Part shown: positions 42,101 through 54,600 of the stretch, piece by piece | Numbering within the stretch: the stretch's first letter is position 1 | Layout: each line of letters starts with the position of its first letter | Assembly: GCA_032358255.1 (NCBI GenBank) | Contig: JAULBX010010767.1 | Span: 1 to 64,000 of the forward strand | Length of the DNA stretch: 64,000 bases | Reading direction: 5' to 3' | Source of the DNA: Heterotrichella gracilis | Lineage: Eukaryota > Sar > Xanthophyceae > Tribonematales > Xanthonemataceae | Notes under the pieces: model-generated | Databases searched by the model: none | Told to the model about the DNA's origin: nothing | What the model saw: only the letters and a program-made list of their open reading frames with translations | Translations under genes and position numbers: made by a program

Positions 42101-44245
42101 GTGACCTGGGGTGTGGGTCAGGAATCGGATTAAGGAGCCAGTGGATCGCATAAAGTGTCACCGCATGCATGGTAAACTAATGACTGCGCTGTCACATGCA
42201 AGCTTTGCTGTTTTGGACAGCAAACACACATTTGACAATGAGTCCAAGCAGCAACCCAGCAATTTAGCCTGGCATGCAGGACATAATATGCATCACTGGT
42301 GATGCAATCACAGGCTTGACCCAGGACTACCATGAGCATAACATGCATGCAGCGCAGCTGGATCAGCATACACCGACCCAATATGCTCCCCACTGCAGCA
42401 GCATACAATCAGCATGATTCTGCATGGGTTCCACAAATTCTGTGCCCCATGGCGCGGCCGATGATGGCCCCAGCTCCTCCCCTAGAATCCTCCTCCCCAC
42501 CACCACCACCCACACACACCTGCTCCAGATCCAGCTCCTCAAGCAGCCGCGCCTTCACATCCCGCTCATCCTTCTCGTCCAGCACCTCACCCACATTACC
42601 CCTGCACATACCAAACCAGGCAGGCTCAAGGCCATGACACCATCACCCAGCGCAGCCAGCGGCCATTGTGTGACATGCATGCACACGAGACCATGTGCCC
42701 TGTGACCAACCACGTTGGGTGATGTGGCCTGATCATCTCACGCATCCCCTCTCGCATGCTTGACAGGCAGTGATGAGGAAATGTTTGTATGTGTGGGTAT
42801 GTGGGTGCTTGTGTTAATTGCTTGGCATCATGGCCATGCACTTGTTAGATCAAAGACCATGCATGCACATGCCATGCGCGGCAGCAATGCTGCATGTGCA
42901 ATCTTCCTGTGTGCCCTTCACTGCATGCCCACAACCTTCAGCCCCGATGCCGCCCCCTCCCCATTTCGCCCACATCCCGCTCACCTGACCGCCTTGGGTA
43001 TGTGGTCCACGTATTGCGGCTTGATGACTGCCTTGATGTTGTCCTCGAGAATGCGCAGGAAGTAGTTTTGCAGCTCAGACCCCCGGAAGTAGGCAAGGAT
43101 CTCCTGCCAGTCAGGCTGGTCCTAGAGGGGGGCAGGCCAAGGGCTGGTGAGCACCGTGAATCCTGTTCTAAACTAAACGCGTGACGAGCATGCATACTTT
43201 TAAGCATGCAAGGACATCCTGTCTAATGCGGGATTGGCGCTTGTTCTTGCTGGCATGCCTGTCAGGTACTGCACCCTTCCCCACTGGGGCACATTGGCCT
43301 GCGCTGGCTGGCGTACCTGGAACCTGCCCAGGTTGGGCTTGAGCTTACCGCCCAGAATCTTGAGCGCCGTGGATTTGCCAATGCCGTTGGTCCCCACCAG
43401 ACCCAGCACTTGGCCCGGCCGAGGCGTGGGCAGCCTGCGGGGTGGGGGTGCAGCCTTGGTGCAATGGGCGGGGCGTTTGCCAAGGGCAATGGGCGTGCAG
43501 CAATGTTCATGGGTGCGCACGGCTGAGTACACATTGCTGCAACTGCTGGTAAGTGGAGTTGGTTGCACACCGCCGTCCAAGGGTCAGCGCAATCCTGTTT
43601 TATTGTGTGATGCATGACGGTGGTGGGTGCCGGGTGTAATGCAAGCATACCTGTGCAGCTTGAAGGAGTTTGGGCCATATCGGTGCGTGGTCTCCTTCTC
43701 CAGGTCCTTTGGCAGGTTGATGATCATGATGGCCTCGAAAGGGCATTTCTGTGGGACAGCAAAGAGGCATCTCACAGGTGCTCTGTTGTGCACAGCCCAG
43801 CATGCGTCTGCGGGTGCATGCACTTGGCAGGCTGTGCCTTTGCACACAGGAGAGGCTCACCTTGACGCAGATACCACAACCAATGCACAGCTCCTCCGAC
43901 AGCCATGCTATCTTGCTGTTTGGCAACACCTCAATGCACAGTTTCCCTGCACCACAGTGCAACCGCATGAGGATTGCATGGTGGGTCCAGGTGTGCGAGA
44001 AGGTCACTAGCATACAAATTTGTGCCTTACCGATTTTCACCACCGGACAACTTTTCTTGCACTCCTGCCTGCACTTTTTAGGCTTGCACCTGTGCCCAGC
44101 AAATGTTTGTAAATGCCATGCATATATCTGTAGTGGCCGTTTTGGAAAAAATCGGACACAGACCTGTGGCGTACCTGTCTGCATTGATAATAGCAATACG
44201 GGTGAGAGTTTCCTCTCCTCCCTCCTTCTTCTTTTTGGGAGGCAT
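39132..44245 (-). CDS. ABCE1: ABCE1/RLI1 iron-sulfur ribosome-recycling ATPase
   Basis: Splits ribosomes after termination and acts in initiation and 40S export. Fourteen exons (gene order): 44245-44175, 44089-44031, 43946-43861, 43748-43651, 43434-43317, 43121-42985, 42601-42520, 42105-41959, 41811-41587, 41167-41043, 40610-40454, 40100-39864, 39610-39457, 39271-39132; 611 residues, the normal size. The two [4Fe-4S] clusters are bound by Cys25/30/34/38 and Cys64/67/70/74 ([12 protein letters not shown]). The first ATPase has Walker [10 protein letters not shown] (119-127), signature LSGGE (226-230) and [11 protein letters not shown]. The second has GENGTGKTT (390-398), LSGGE (474-478) and [11 protein letters not shown]. 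The C-terminal hinge ends in AGTYYYLED. The Lys-rich start [12 protein letters not shown] is slightly longer than in animals. Confidence 0.97.
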
Positions 44246-45022
44246 CTTGCGATGTGACCCACAGCAGTAACGGAGTCTGCTCGCCTTGACAGGCGGCGGG
44301 CAAGAGGTTGTCGCAAGATACCAACGGCACAAACTAGAGTTTTGATCCTGCAGGATTGAGCGGTATGAAGGTAGAACAGCAAGCTTTACGGTGCTGTTTT
44401 GCTCCAGTACCGCCGCAATGGTCGGAGTTTGTACCTCCTCGTCATATATCCATTTCACCCCTGGTATCGGACCCCGCATGCATGCACAAAACGCGCTGGG
44501 AGCACTCACAGAACCCATTGCACACAGTTTCCTGCTTGAATACGCGTGTCGCCTGTTCAGTACTGTGCCTGCGTATCCGTGGCAATCTTCTCCAACTCAT
44601 GGCGTAACCACGTTGTCTGCACCAAGTAGTGTGCACCAAGGTTATAGAAAACTGCCCAACAGCTTCAGGCAGTGTTGCAAGCCAGGAGCAGGTGCGAGAA
44701 ATGGATTGCAATACTTTGGGTTCTATTGGGTTGTTTCTGAACAAGCCAGTGTTGCTTGAGCCCATGTGGGCAACAGTGGCGTCCATGCGGGTGCACATGC
44801 ATGCATATGAGCCTTGCCGAGTCTGTTTGTTTGATGTACAGCAGTGTTCGTTTCACGCCTAGGCATAGTTCGCCACTTATATTGTGGGTCATGTTCTGTC
44901 GCAAGCTTCGCACACGGGTTTTCGAAACTGTGCTGGGCAAACTGGGTCCTTTGAACTGCTGTCGTGTGTATGTGGTCGCTGTTCACCCCTTCAGTCCTCC
45001 ACGAGCCTGAACTGCTTTGTAC
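44246..45022. promoter_or_regulatory. Divergent promoter region of ABCE1 and SKP1
   Basis: Both neighbours start outward from this 777-base gap. Two TGCATGCA palindromes occur (near 44477 and 44798). No coding frame is convincing and no named promoter element was recognised. Confidence 0.45.
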
Positions 45023-45882
45023 ATGGGTAATGCAGAGATGGCCAGGGTTTCGCCAAAGGTGACGCTGAAGAGTTGCGACAATGAGGAGTTCGCTGTGGAC
45101 CAAGAGGTGGCCTTCCAGTCAATCACGGTCATGAACATGATTGAGGACACAGGTACAAAAAGAGCCCTTGTTCACGCTGCGCTGCACTTGCCATGGTGTC
45201 AAATTGCCAATCAAACGAGCAGCAATTTGCACCTGTGACACTTAAACGTATTGGGCTCTGTCCCCGGCTGAAGTATTGCCACCCCCGCTGGCTGTTTCAG
45301 GTGGTGCAGATGCTGTTCCTCTTCCCAACGTCAACAGCCGGGTGCTGGGCAAAATTCTGGAGTTCTGCCAGCACCATGTGAAGGAAGCAAAAACGGTAGA
45401 AGACGCAGCTGATGAGGCAACAAAGCGCAAGCTTGAGCAGGACATTGAAGACTGGGACAAGGACTTCATGAAAGTCGACCAGGCTGTCCTATACGACTTG
45501 ATACTAGCAGCCAACTACTTGAACATCAAGAGTCTGCTGGACTTGTGCTGCAAAACTGTGGCTGATATCATTCGAGGCACGTCCATACTACTTGCAGCTT
45601 ATCGTTGCCACAGCAGTGCTTTGTGTGGCATGGGCTGACATGTGAGTGTCTGCTTGTTGCAGGCAAGACATCTGAGGAGATCAGGCAGCACTTCCACATA
45701 AAGAACGATTTCACACCAGAGGTATGTATATGTCAGGCTATCCAGGCCTGGCCACCCATATGCAGCAACTGCTGCATTTTGCCCTGGCAACACACCTTAA
45801 TTCCACAGAGCATGATTGCCTGCTCCCGTGGTTGCAGGAGGAAGAGGAGGTGCGGCGCGAGAACCAGTGGGCGTTTGAGTAG
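45023..45882 (+). CDS. SKP1: SKP1, adaptor of SCF ubiquitin ligases
   Basis: Links F-box proteins to cullin-1. Four exons: 45023-45152, 45301-45576, 45663-45721, 45838-45882; 169 residues. The POZ-like N-terminal domain starts VTLKSCDNEEFAVDQEVAFQ, and the middle has NVNSRVLGKILEFCQHH. The F-box-binding helices are FMKVDQAVLYDLILAANYLN, IKSLLDLCCKTVADIIRGK and TSEEIRQHFHIKNDFTPEEE, with the invariant end ENQWAFE. The second intron must start with GC: only the junction CGAG|GCACGT joins DIIR to GKTSEE in frame, and any nearby GT donor gives a frame break. This is a non-canonical GC-AG intron. An upstream in-frame start two codons earlier is not an ATG. Confidence 0.96.
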
Positions 45883-47061
45883 CCCATGTGGACATGTCTT
45901 CCACGCAGAGTGGAGTATAGCCTGACAGTGAGCCAGAAACTGCACAGCCAGCAGTCTGACTGACTGCCGCAGAAGTCAGCTGGCAGCAGGACTCAGCTGG
46001 CAGCCAGTCTGTGACCAAGGTGTAGGCGGGCCAAGCGTTGCACAGCCCGCCACAGTAGTTCTTTCAATGGGGTGATGATATCTGCTTCTCCAACACAGCT
46101 TAAACTTAGCCTCATATGTCCCGTGCTAGTACTTGCTGAACACACCATACGGAGGAGCACGTTTTGTATATATACGCTCAATATCTTTCCCCGCAGCTGC
46201 AAGGTGCAATAGCAAACTATGGCTGTTGATGGAACTTACTTGCATATGTTCCTTTTACACTTATTTTGTTCATTGTGAGGTCGACATATACATGACCGCA
46301 TGCTTCTGTAGGCTTAGACCGCATCTGCTTTGACCTGGCAGTCAGTGTTTTAAAGGTCTCGTCACACAGGAATTGTGACCGGCAGGAGCCGCAGCAGGTT
46401 TGAGGTTGCACAGTACGTCTATTGTCGTTTGATGGTGACTTAGCATCAGTGCTGCGGTGAAGGATTTGTACAATTACAGTACTTTATGCAGGTTGTAACG
46501 CCAAATGCTATGTGCTGATATATTTCAGTGGTTAATATAATTCAACCACTATCCGACAACAGGACACTGGCAGTAAATTTGGCGTAGTTGCAGTGTGTGC
46601 TGGCGACCAGCCAATTCTGCAGTTCTCTGGAATTGGGCAAGACACTGTCCACTCAGCAGTCTAAAGGCACTGAAAGTACAACCAGCAAGTCTGAGAATGG
46701 AGGCGAGGACTATGGTACAAGGGGACCCGGTATCAGTGACCCCATTAGACTACACCACACTGTTCCAACCTATATTTGTGCAGAGGATTGCAAGCACCGT
46801 ACAGAGGGAACGTGTAAACATTAAAAAGACATACATGCGTTGTGGGGGCTTCAAATTCAGTATTCAATTAACTCTATTCCACCGTCACCTCCCAATTGCC
46901 CTGTAACAAGGGGTTTAGGGCCCAGTGCTCCTCCATAATTTATATTTTCTCAAACCGCTGCAGTTATCAACTTCGGCTAGTTGGTAGCCGCCAAAGCCCA
47001 TCCATTCCCCTGTACACCCACACTCTCCCTCTGCCGCCCACTACAAGCTCCAGACGCCAGG
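45883..47061. other. Intergenic region between convergent SKP1 and DUF3110 genes
   Basis: No gene seen in 1.2 kb. Short frames at 46588-46906 have no recognisable family or splice support. A plus-strand TGTAA near 46902 is too far from SKP1 to assign. Confidence 0.45.
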
Positions 47062-48565
47062 TCACTCATACAGCTCCTCCCATGACCGCTGCCCACGCAC
47101 AGAGGTCGCCAGCTCATCAGGCATCGGCAGGTCACAGCCCTCCCGCAGCAGCACCGCCACGCCCTTGGTGTCGCCGATCATGCGGAAAAGCGCATGGGAA
47201 TCCACCTCTGCAAGCTGGACCTGTGCATGTCGAAGGCAGCAAATCAGTGGCATGCCACATTTTGCTTGGAATTGTGCACAAGGAGGGCGTGCATGTCTGC
47301 TATCCCAGCAGTTGCATTGGAAACAAGCGCTTACCCCTTGGTGCCCGTCAGCCTCCAGCCAGGAGCCAAACCTTTCAGCATCACCGGCGTTCTCAAACAG
47401 CACCACCCCGTCTCGCATCTCTGTCACTTGGAAAAGGTTGGCCCCATTCTTCCGCTTTTTGTTCAGGACCTGCAAGCCAAGTCAGGCAGCCATGCACCAC
47501 CAGTTGTTTTGGTTGCAGGCTCATGGACAACAGTGCCGGTATAGATCAGTGGCATACCTTAGACAGCTCGTTCTCAACATCTCTTCGCCCCACTCTTGTC
47601 CTCATAGAATAGCTCAGAGGCTCTTCCTTGCCCTCCTGGTGAATGGCGAGCACATAGACAGGCCGAGGCAGCACCCAGGGACAGCCCTCAAGAATCTGCA
47701 TATACCAAGCAGATGTCACCGGTTGCAGCCTGTGGCTGACTACGCCAGAACGCTGTGTAGTAGTTCCTGTGCCCGTTACCCAACAGGAGGTTCAAATAGC
47801 AACTTCCACCCACCCACCCACCTCATAGCTGTTTTTAACACGGTCCCACTGCTCTTTCTGCGCTGCTTTGTATGCATCGGACGAGAAGTAGCGCAAGAGG
47901 TCGCCTGGTGTACTGGGCAACGCTGCTGTCTGCAATACCAGCAACCACCATTTCAAAGACAGCACAAGAACCAGCATTTGACTTGCAGGAACCAGAACAA
48001 GCCTCTGAACGGCTACATACAGGCCACAGCGCTTACTTTGGAAGCTGTTTTCTCTGCGCTTTTCCTGGAGGTCGCCTTGGAGGTGTGCCCACCGTCTGAG
48101 CCCGTTTCCTGCCAGAATCGGTCTATGTACCCTGTTTAAATATGGAACAGATAGTGAAGTCACAGCCCACAACACAGTGGGCAAAGCTGAACCTTCAGTC
48201 TATTTCAACGCAACCTTGCAGTTTCAAGCAAGTCATTGCCCACCCTCCTGTTGTGTGGATACTTGCTCACCTGGTATCTCCCAGTCCGGCTCACACCCTT
48301 CAGAAAAGGCACGGCTGTCTGGGGTGATGGAGCAGTCAACCTCGCGCTGCGATGCCGCCTTCACACGCCCAGTCTCTTGCTCCTCCTCAACCACAGGGTA
48401 CCGTATCCTGCGTTCCTTGCCATCAGGGTAGCGCAAGACTCGCTCATACGTTGCAATCTGCCTGGAAGCTGGGCGATGCACCGGTGCAACTCCTCCTCGA
48501 CTGCACACAGTTCTGCTCTTGCCAGCCAAACTGCACCCTGCAGCTTGGTTGGTTCCGAGCTGCAT
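47062..48565 (-). CDS. Plastid-type DUF3110 protein of unknown function
   Basis: Six exons (gene order): 48565-48271, 48131-48037, 47929-47822, 47695-47558, 47469-47335, 47220-47062; 309 residues. The first 35 residues (MQLGTNQAAGCSLAGKSRTV..., Ser/Ala/Arg/Cys-rich, few acids) look like a chloroplast transit peptide. The DUF3110 domain spans about residues 185-265: PRPVYVLAIHQEGKEE, then NLFQVTEMRDGVVLFENAGDAERFGSWLEA, matching the family pattern of a VYVL strand, an EGIHS-like part and a VLMFE-DDA-R-A--LEA part. DUF3110 is confined to cyanobacteria and plastid-bearing eukaryotes; its role is unknown. The C-terminal extension VAVLLREGCDLPMPDE may be a second small domain. Start is the only ATG in the first exon. 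Confidence 0.8.
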
Positions 48566-49302
48566 ATGTAGTTATCACAAAACCAACCCCGTCGCTCGGA
48601 AGAATTTTTGTAAGGCCACGAATGGATGTGGCGCTGGATTTATATGTGATCAGCACCTGTTGTCACAACCGACTGCAGAAACGTAAGATGGCCAAGAAAC
48701 CAAGCTTGTGACGAGTTACAACAGCCTCATGCATCAGCAATAAACGGTTCCGTGAGAATTGCCCCGCCATCAACAGCTCTCGGCAAAAGGGCTTGCGTGT
48801 CAAGCCTTGGTCCAAGGGGTGCACCATGGTAAAGGCATCAACCAGGAGGAACCCCAGTTACCCTACTCTAGGGTCTAGAGGGTAACAGTGACAATCTCTG
48901 TTGGCTCTCGTGGGGTTCCACCGCTTAGGCCATCTTGAAATGCATACATACAGTGAAAGGTGGGTTAAGCAAGCTGTATGGCATACTGCAGTGAGGGTGC
49001 CAACCAAAATACATTTTTTTACCAGAAAACAATGGCATAGGGCGCTGCTAGCAATAGCAGTTGCACCTTGTTGGCTTATAAGCAGCGTACTTGTAGATAA
49101 AAATCTACAATCCCTCCTAGAAATTGGTAAATAGAATACAGCAAAGTGGAATCCATTGCCTTGTTCTCAACAAAGCGGAAATTGAGTTTGTTTCAAGGTG
49201 TTGGTGCGCCTGCGCGCCTGAAAACAAGTGTGGTTAACATATACTTCAATGTCCTGAGTCTCATTGCATAAAACAAACCAGACACACCAAAATATTCCAT
49301 TT
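48566..49302. other. Upstream region of the DUF3110 gene and 3' flank of ESS2
   Basis: Both neighbours run on the minus strand, so this 0.74-kb gap holds the ESS2 terminator and the DUF3110 promoter. No coding frame is convincing, and no TGTAA close to the ESS2 stop was found. Confidence 0.4.
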
Positions 49303-50709
49303 CTAAAGGTCCAGCAACCCATCTGTCAGGTGCGCTGAACTGGGTAACACATGGGCCTTGGTAGGTGGCGGTGGCGCAACTGGAGGCTTCCCGCCATACT
49401 CACTCCACCCACGCGCCCCAGTGGATGGTCGCGAACTGCGCGCTACCGGTGTCCCAGCAGCCCTCCCTGGCGTAGTGTTGTAGCTGGCCCTCAGCTGCAG
49501 GTCTGATGCGCCTCCAGCCTTGCTGCGCAGGTTGGACGCCAGCCGCTTGCCCGCAGCTGACAGCGCCACCGGTGTTGCGCCAACCCCTGGCGTGCGCACG
49601 CTGCGCGGCACGCCCGGCAGATCTGGCGTGTTGCCCTGCGCCGCTGCCTTGCGCTTCAAAGCCTGCCCCGCCTTTTGTGCCATGTCCCGCGCAAGCCGCT
49701 CCCGCTTGGCTGTCTCCAGGACCCTAAACTGGGGTCCCTGTGCACCCGCCAGGCTGCCTTCAAGCGCTGCATCCTCCTGCTCCAGGCGCAAGGGCGTGCT
49801 GTCGATGTTGCCCCACGTCACGAATGGTGACTCCCCTCCCAGGCCCGGCGTCAGCGCGGGGGTGGCCAGGATGTCATACCCTGACCCACGCCTCGAGGCA
49901 GATGCTTCAGTGTCTACATCAGGCTCCTCCGACTCTGGCACTGGTAGGCGGGTGTTGCTGTGCACAATCTGCTTGGGGGCCCCTTGCACCATGTCAGCGA
50001 GCTCTGTGGACGTGTAGGGCACCACCTCCATCTCAGCGCCATAGTACAGCAGGCTCTTGGGTCTGTGTGGCCAGCTGACGAGTGTGGATGGCTGCTGGCC
50101 ACTGGTGCCGTAGCCATCGGTGGGTGCAGGACCTTCCAAGAGTGGTACCTCGGGCTGCGGTGCCAGGTGGTGTGCAAACTTGACCTTCTTGCGTTTCTCA
50201 ACGTTCTCCAGAATCTTCTGGAAGGATGCATTGTCTTCGCTGGTGTGCTTGAGCATGAACTTGTCCAGGGACATTTGGGGCACGCCCGCAGGCTGTGACA
50301 CGCTGGCAGTTGCCCCACCATCCCGCTCCAAAGCTGTGGCCCCTGGCGTGGGTGCAGCAGGAGTGTACAGCGGTGTTGCGCCAACTGTGTGAAGCTGGTG
50401 CGTGCCAGGCGTTGCAAAGTTGCCAGGAGTTGGGATCGGCGTCTTGATGCCAGCTCGCCGGTGGGCAATGTTTTGCTGCGCCTGACGGATTTGCAGTGGG
50501 TCCCCGCTGCGCACTGCTTGTAGCCACTCAAGTTTGCTTTGCAACTTGGGGAGGTCTGGGAAGAAGTCGCGCTCAATTATCTGCTCAATCTGTTCGGTCC
50601 ACTCGTCCTCGTCCAGCACTTGAACTGCAGGCTTGGGCCGTGGTGCGGGTGGGGGCATGAGCTGCTGGCTGGTGGGTAACTGCCGTGCTACAACTTCGTT
50701 TCCTGCCAT
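49303..50709 (-). CDS. ESS2: ESS2/DGCR14-family spliceosomal C-complex protein
   Basis: Nuclear splicing-associated protein (Es2/DGCR14/Bis1 family). One coding exon, 468 residues. The N-terminal family block is QVLDEDEWTEQIEQIIERDFFPDLPKLQSK. It is followed by TPIPTPGNFATPG and a Thr-Pro-rich region, MSLDKFMLKHTSEDNASFQKILE, the conserved WPHRPKSLLYYGAE, and FVTWGNIDSTPLRLE. The C-terminal half has many TPG/TP sites and PSTGARGWSEYGGKPP. I start at 50709 (MAGNEVVARQL) because the frame is open further upstream but reads through a likely 5' UTR intron acceptor (TGTGCAG at about 50730). The neighbouring divergent gene is a RING ligase, with no clear functional link. ESS2 and SART1 are two splicing proteins in one window, probably by chance. 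Confidence 0.93.
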   Translation of the reverse strand: MAGNEVVARQLPTSQQLMPPPAPRPKPAVQVLDEDEWTEQIEQIIERDFFPDLPKLQSKLEWLQAVRSGDPLQIRQAQQNIAHRRAGIKTPIPTPGNFATPGTHQLHTVGATPLYTPAAPTPGATALERDGGATASVSQPAGVPQMSLDKFMLKHTSEDNASFQKILENVEKRKKVKFAHHLAPQPEVPLLEGPAPTDGYGTSGQQPSTLVSWPHRPKSLLYYGAEMEVVPYTSTELADMVQGAPKQIVHSNTRLPVPESEEPDVDTEASASRRGSGYDILATPALTPGLGGESPFVTWGNIDSTPLRLEQEDAALEGSLAGAQGPQFRVLETAKRERLARDMAQKAGQALKRKAAAQGNTPDLPGVPRSVRTPGVGATPVALSAAGKRLASNLRSKAGGASDLQLRASYNTTPGRAAGTPVARSSRPSTGARGWSEYGGKPPVAPPPPTKAHVLPSSAHLTDGLLDL

Positions 50710-51680
50710 GGCTGCCAGTGTAGTAACCTGCACACAGCAGCGAGTCAGAGTGTGTTGTTTCAGCCTGATGAGAAGCAGGTGAGTGGGACAATACCACACA
50801 GGAAACGTGCATTGGACATATGAAAGCAGCCTTTGTTGGCCAGCAGCTGTTGGGCAGTGTGGGCTTGTGCTTGGCGTCCCTTCCAGCTGCATGCTAGACA
50901 TTGTGGTGTAGTGTGTCTAACAGCCATATACACACACCACTTGCTGAGGTGTCTATTAGCCATATTTACATACCTTGTTAAGCCACAGCTAGCTCTACAG
51001 CAACATCCCGTAGCTTGGCTTTCACACCATAGAGGTTAGTTGTAAGATCCACCAGTGGCAAAGGTCCCAACGACACAGTTTTCCACTGTTTGGAGCAAAA
51101 CTGCGGCAAAAGCGAGGTTGGTATATGTTGTTATGGCAAATTGACTGCTGCAACTTCGGTACAAAAAGCAAGAAGCTCAGTGCTCCCACGGTGCACGACA
51201 AGGATGCCGCGACACCAGTTACGATGCACGAACACGGGATAGTAACAGGATGTATGCTCAAGCTTGCAAAGATATCATAAGTAGAACATATCAGTGTGCC
51301 CATATAGTAGTAGATATGTACAGCCATGGCTGGTAGAGCTATGTACGCTCGGCCCACACAGGCACTCACACGCCCTCACCACCAAGTGCTCAGTGCCCAC
51401 TGAATCCACTGGTACATAGCACTGGAAAGCCAGGTCCATATGGGTAGTGCATGTTTGTGGGTATCGTACGCTCATTGGTTCCGTTATGATCCTTGCTGGC
51501 CCCTCTGTTTGCCTCCACTGCTCAGTACCAGGATGCCATGCATTACCCCTGTTATGAAAGAGCGGAACACACCTGGCTGAGTGTCCTTGCACACTGGCAT
51601 CTCCATGGCTAAGCAATTGCACTGTACTGAAGGCACTGTCCCCAGTACCCCCTACAAGGAACTGGCCTAACTAGACGAAC
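50710..51680. promoter_or_regulatory. Divergent promoter region of ESS2 and the RING ligase
   Basis: This 0.97-kb gap must contain both promoters, and probably a 5' UTR intron of ESS2 whose acceptor is about 20 bases before its start codon. No coding frame is convincing. Confidence 0.4.
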
Positions 51681-54600
51681 ATGTCGCTGGCGAAGTGCTC
51701 TGGTGTGGTGCTGGTCGCGGTGGGTTGTATGGAGATAGCTTACAGGCAGAGCTGGTCTCCCGGAAGTTGGATTGCTCTTTCTCTGGCGATCCACTTCCTG
51801 TATGTATTTCTACGTCACTGGAGCAGCATGAGTAGTTGGGACAAGCGGCACTTTTTCTGGGGTATTGCTAGCACTGGATTCTTCCTTGACTTCCTGATAA
51901 TCGACGGAGAGTTTGAGGTAAGCCACCGTAAGACAACCTGGTTTGGGTTAACGGTACCTTGCTCTTGTTGCACGAGTTTTGAGGTGGCATCGTGCAACCA
52001 TGCACCCATTGCAGGGCCTCTTGGGTACAGGCTCAAACAGGTTGTGCACTGAACACTTGCAGGGTTGGGGGGACGTGTATTTCTTCTGTGGTAGAAGATA
52101 TCAGTACTGCACCTGTGACTTCCGTTGGAACTTGCAAGGCTGGGGCAAAGCCCTGGTGCTGTGGAGCTTTGTGCTGTCAGCGGCGTTAGGGTTGCAGAAG
52201 GTGGTCATCCAGCTGGGCCTGGACGGGCTTCTACCAGGTATGTATGTAGTAGCAATACACTCAACGACTTTCTGCAAGTTTTGGCAAACACTAGAATGAC
52301 GCATGCATGCCGCACCCAGATAACACATCCTGAAGCATCCTCACCTGTTTGGCTTTACACCTGTTGCTGTGTAGGTGAAGAGGTAGTCACTAAGGAGTCG
52401 TTCATCAGCATTTGCTGGAGACTGATTCCCTACTGGCTGAACAACTGGGAGCAGCAGTGGGGTGCCGAGTGCAGCTCCATGATGTTTGAGCTGCCCCACT
52501 TCGCCACTGAGCTGCTGGTGGTGCTACCATGCGTGCAGGCAAGGCTGATATAAGTCATTGACCTGCAAAAGGCGTATTGGATATGCATCCTGGACAGTCC
52601 AGTGGTGTAAAGTGCTGTGTACACTAAACAAAGATATTAGTGGCTGACGAGGCATAACTTTGAAACGTTGCCACCTTGCCCTGGCCTGCCACAGCCGTGA
52701 GTGGCGTGCACATCCTCATCTGGACCAATGCCATGCGCCTCAGATCATCTGTGCCCGGCTGAAGATCCTGGCCCTGCGCCACCAGCCAGTGGTGCTCCCT
52801 CCGGGGCGCAGAGGCGCCAATGAGGGGCCGATCCTACAGGAGGACCTGGCGCCCAACCTACTGAAGGGTTTTTGGGAGCTAGCACCCGAGCAGAAAAACG
52901 TGGCGGTTCGGCTGAGGTACGCGAGCTGGCCCAGCATCAGGTTTGCACCGGCCATGCATGGCGGACCTGCGTGGCTGAGCATGGTAGATGCTGCCATGCC
53001 AGAGAAGCGCTCAAAGCAAGCTGGAGTACCTATCCCATTCATTTCCCACATGCGCTGCATATCATGTCATGATGGCATTCACGTCAAGGCATGCGTGCAC
53101 AATGCACTGCATCCGAACCACTGCCAAATTCGTCCTCAACCCCTTCTCCCCCAGGTCCAATGTGAAGGTGATGGGCATCACGGTGTTCATTGCGGGCCTA
53201 GCCGCCTTCAACGCGCTGTGGGTGCCGCTCCATCTGGAGGACCAGGTGGCGGTGCACAGGCGCATGGGGCCGGTGCTGGCCGCATCGCATGCCCCGCACC
53301 TGTTCAACGCTACCACCCCCGCGGCGCTGGATGCGGCACTGCGAGGGGAGGGCAACGGCAGCACTGTGGATGTGGCGGGGGTGGCTGCGCTGTGGCACCA
53401 CTACAACAACAAGCACTGTAGCCACTTTGACAGGCTGTACAGGTGCGGGCAGCCGGGTTTTAGCACAGCGCCCCTTACAGCAATTCAAAAAGCAGCACTG
53501 CATTGTGCACTAGCCAGGTGTGCAAGCTGCTGCCAGTGCCCCGAAAGACCTGCACAGTGGTGTGGGAAATGTGCATGAAAGACCACGCAAGAGCACACAG
53601 GCATGCGCTTGTGGCATCATCAGCCACATGGTTGCATGTCCCCCCTCTGCATCCACAACCCTTTTCACCTACCAGCACACCATACCTGCTGCCACGTCCG
53701 TGACCGCCACCCGTTCCCCTCATTAGGAACCTGCACAAGCACTCTGAGGAGCTTGGCAAGATGCGCGAGGGCGACCACCGCGAGCTGATCCCGCTGGTGG
53801 AGGCGGCGCTGGCCATCATGCGCCTGTCCTGCGAGCGCTTCTTTGTGCTTGTGTCGGTGTACGTGGCCTACCTGCTGTTCAGGCAGCCCCCGCCAGCCAT
53901 GCGCGCAATCATACGCCTCAACGCACGCCTCTCCACGCTGTTCCAAAAGGTGGGTGTGGGCGCTGGTGAGCGGGGCTTGCGGGGCTGCAGTGGGAGCAGG
54001 GGTGTACAAATGGCAATGCCAGGATTGCTGGGGAAATGTTTGTAAAAGCAGGCATGGGATAACAGAAGCGCTTTGAAGAGTCCGCGGTCAAGTCAGTGGG
54101 CCTCCATTTGTCCACAAAAAGCAGAAGTTTTTTATTGTGATGTTCCCTTTTCGCTTACGTATTACTTTGCTTCTGTCAGGTCATCCTGTACGCCTTCCCT
54201 GCCATCTGCTGGCTGTACGGTGCGGGCATCATTTTCTCAACCTTTGTCAGCGTGGTGTTCTGGGGCGGGCCGGCGTTCAGGCTGTACGAGGTGATGCGCA
54301 AGGCGTCCACGCTGGTGCGGCCAAAGCACCTCAAGGTGAGGGCAGAGCGGGAGGCAGTGCTGGTGGCGCCGGTGCTGGTGGCGGTAATATTGGGGATTTG
54401 CATTCACAAGCTCCAAGATGATGAACAGGCTTATGTCGCATGTGGGTGTTCATCTGGTATGGCAACATTTCACACCAAGTACAAATAGCGTGGCGCGCGG
54501 CACTGCAAAGCACATGCACCATGGTCTGTGCGCTGCGCCTGACTGTCCCCTCTAAACCAAATCTCACCCCACGCGTTGCAGGACGCCAGCCCTGAGGAGA

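Noticed and set aside
47165-48139. 324-codon plus-strand frame opposite the DUF3110 gene
   Set aside because: It is antisense to exons that form a convincing spliced protein and runs through their introns. The translation has no family likeness.
52019-52051. Possible extra mini-exon in the RING ligase (after TTGCAG, before AACAG|GTTGTG)
   Set aside because: Including it shifts the frame of the following exon to an early stop, and the next intron would be impossibly short. Skipping it joins exon 1 to exon 2 in frame.
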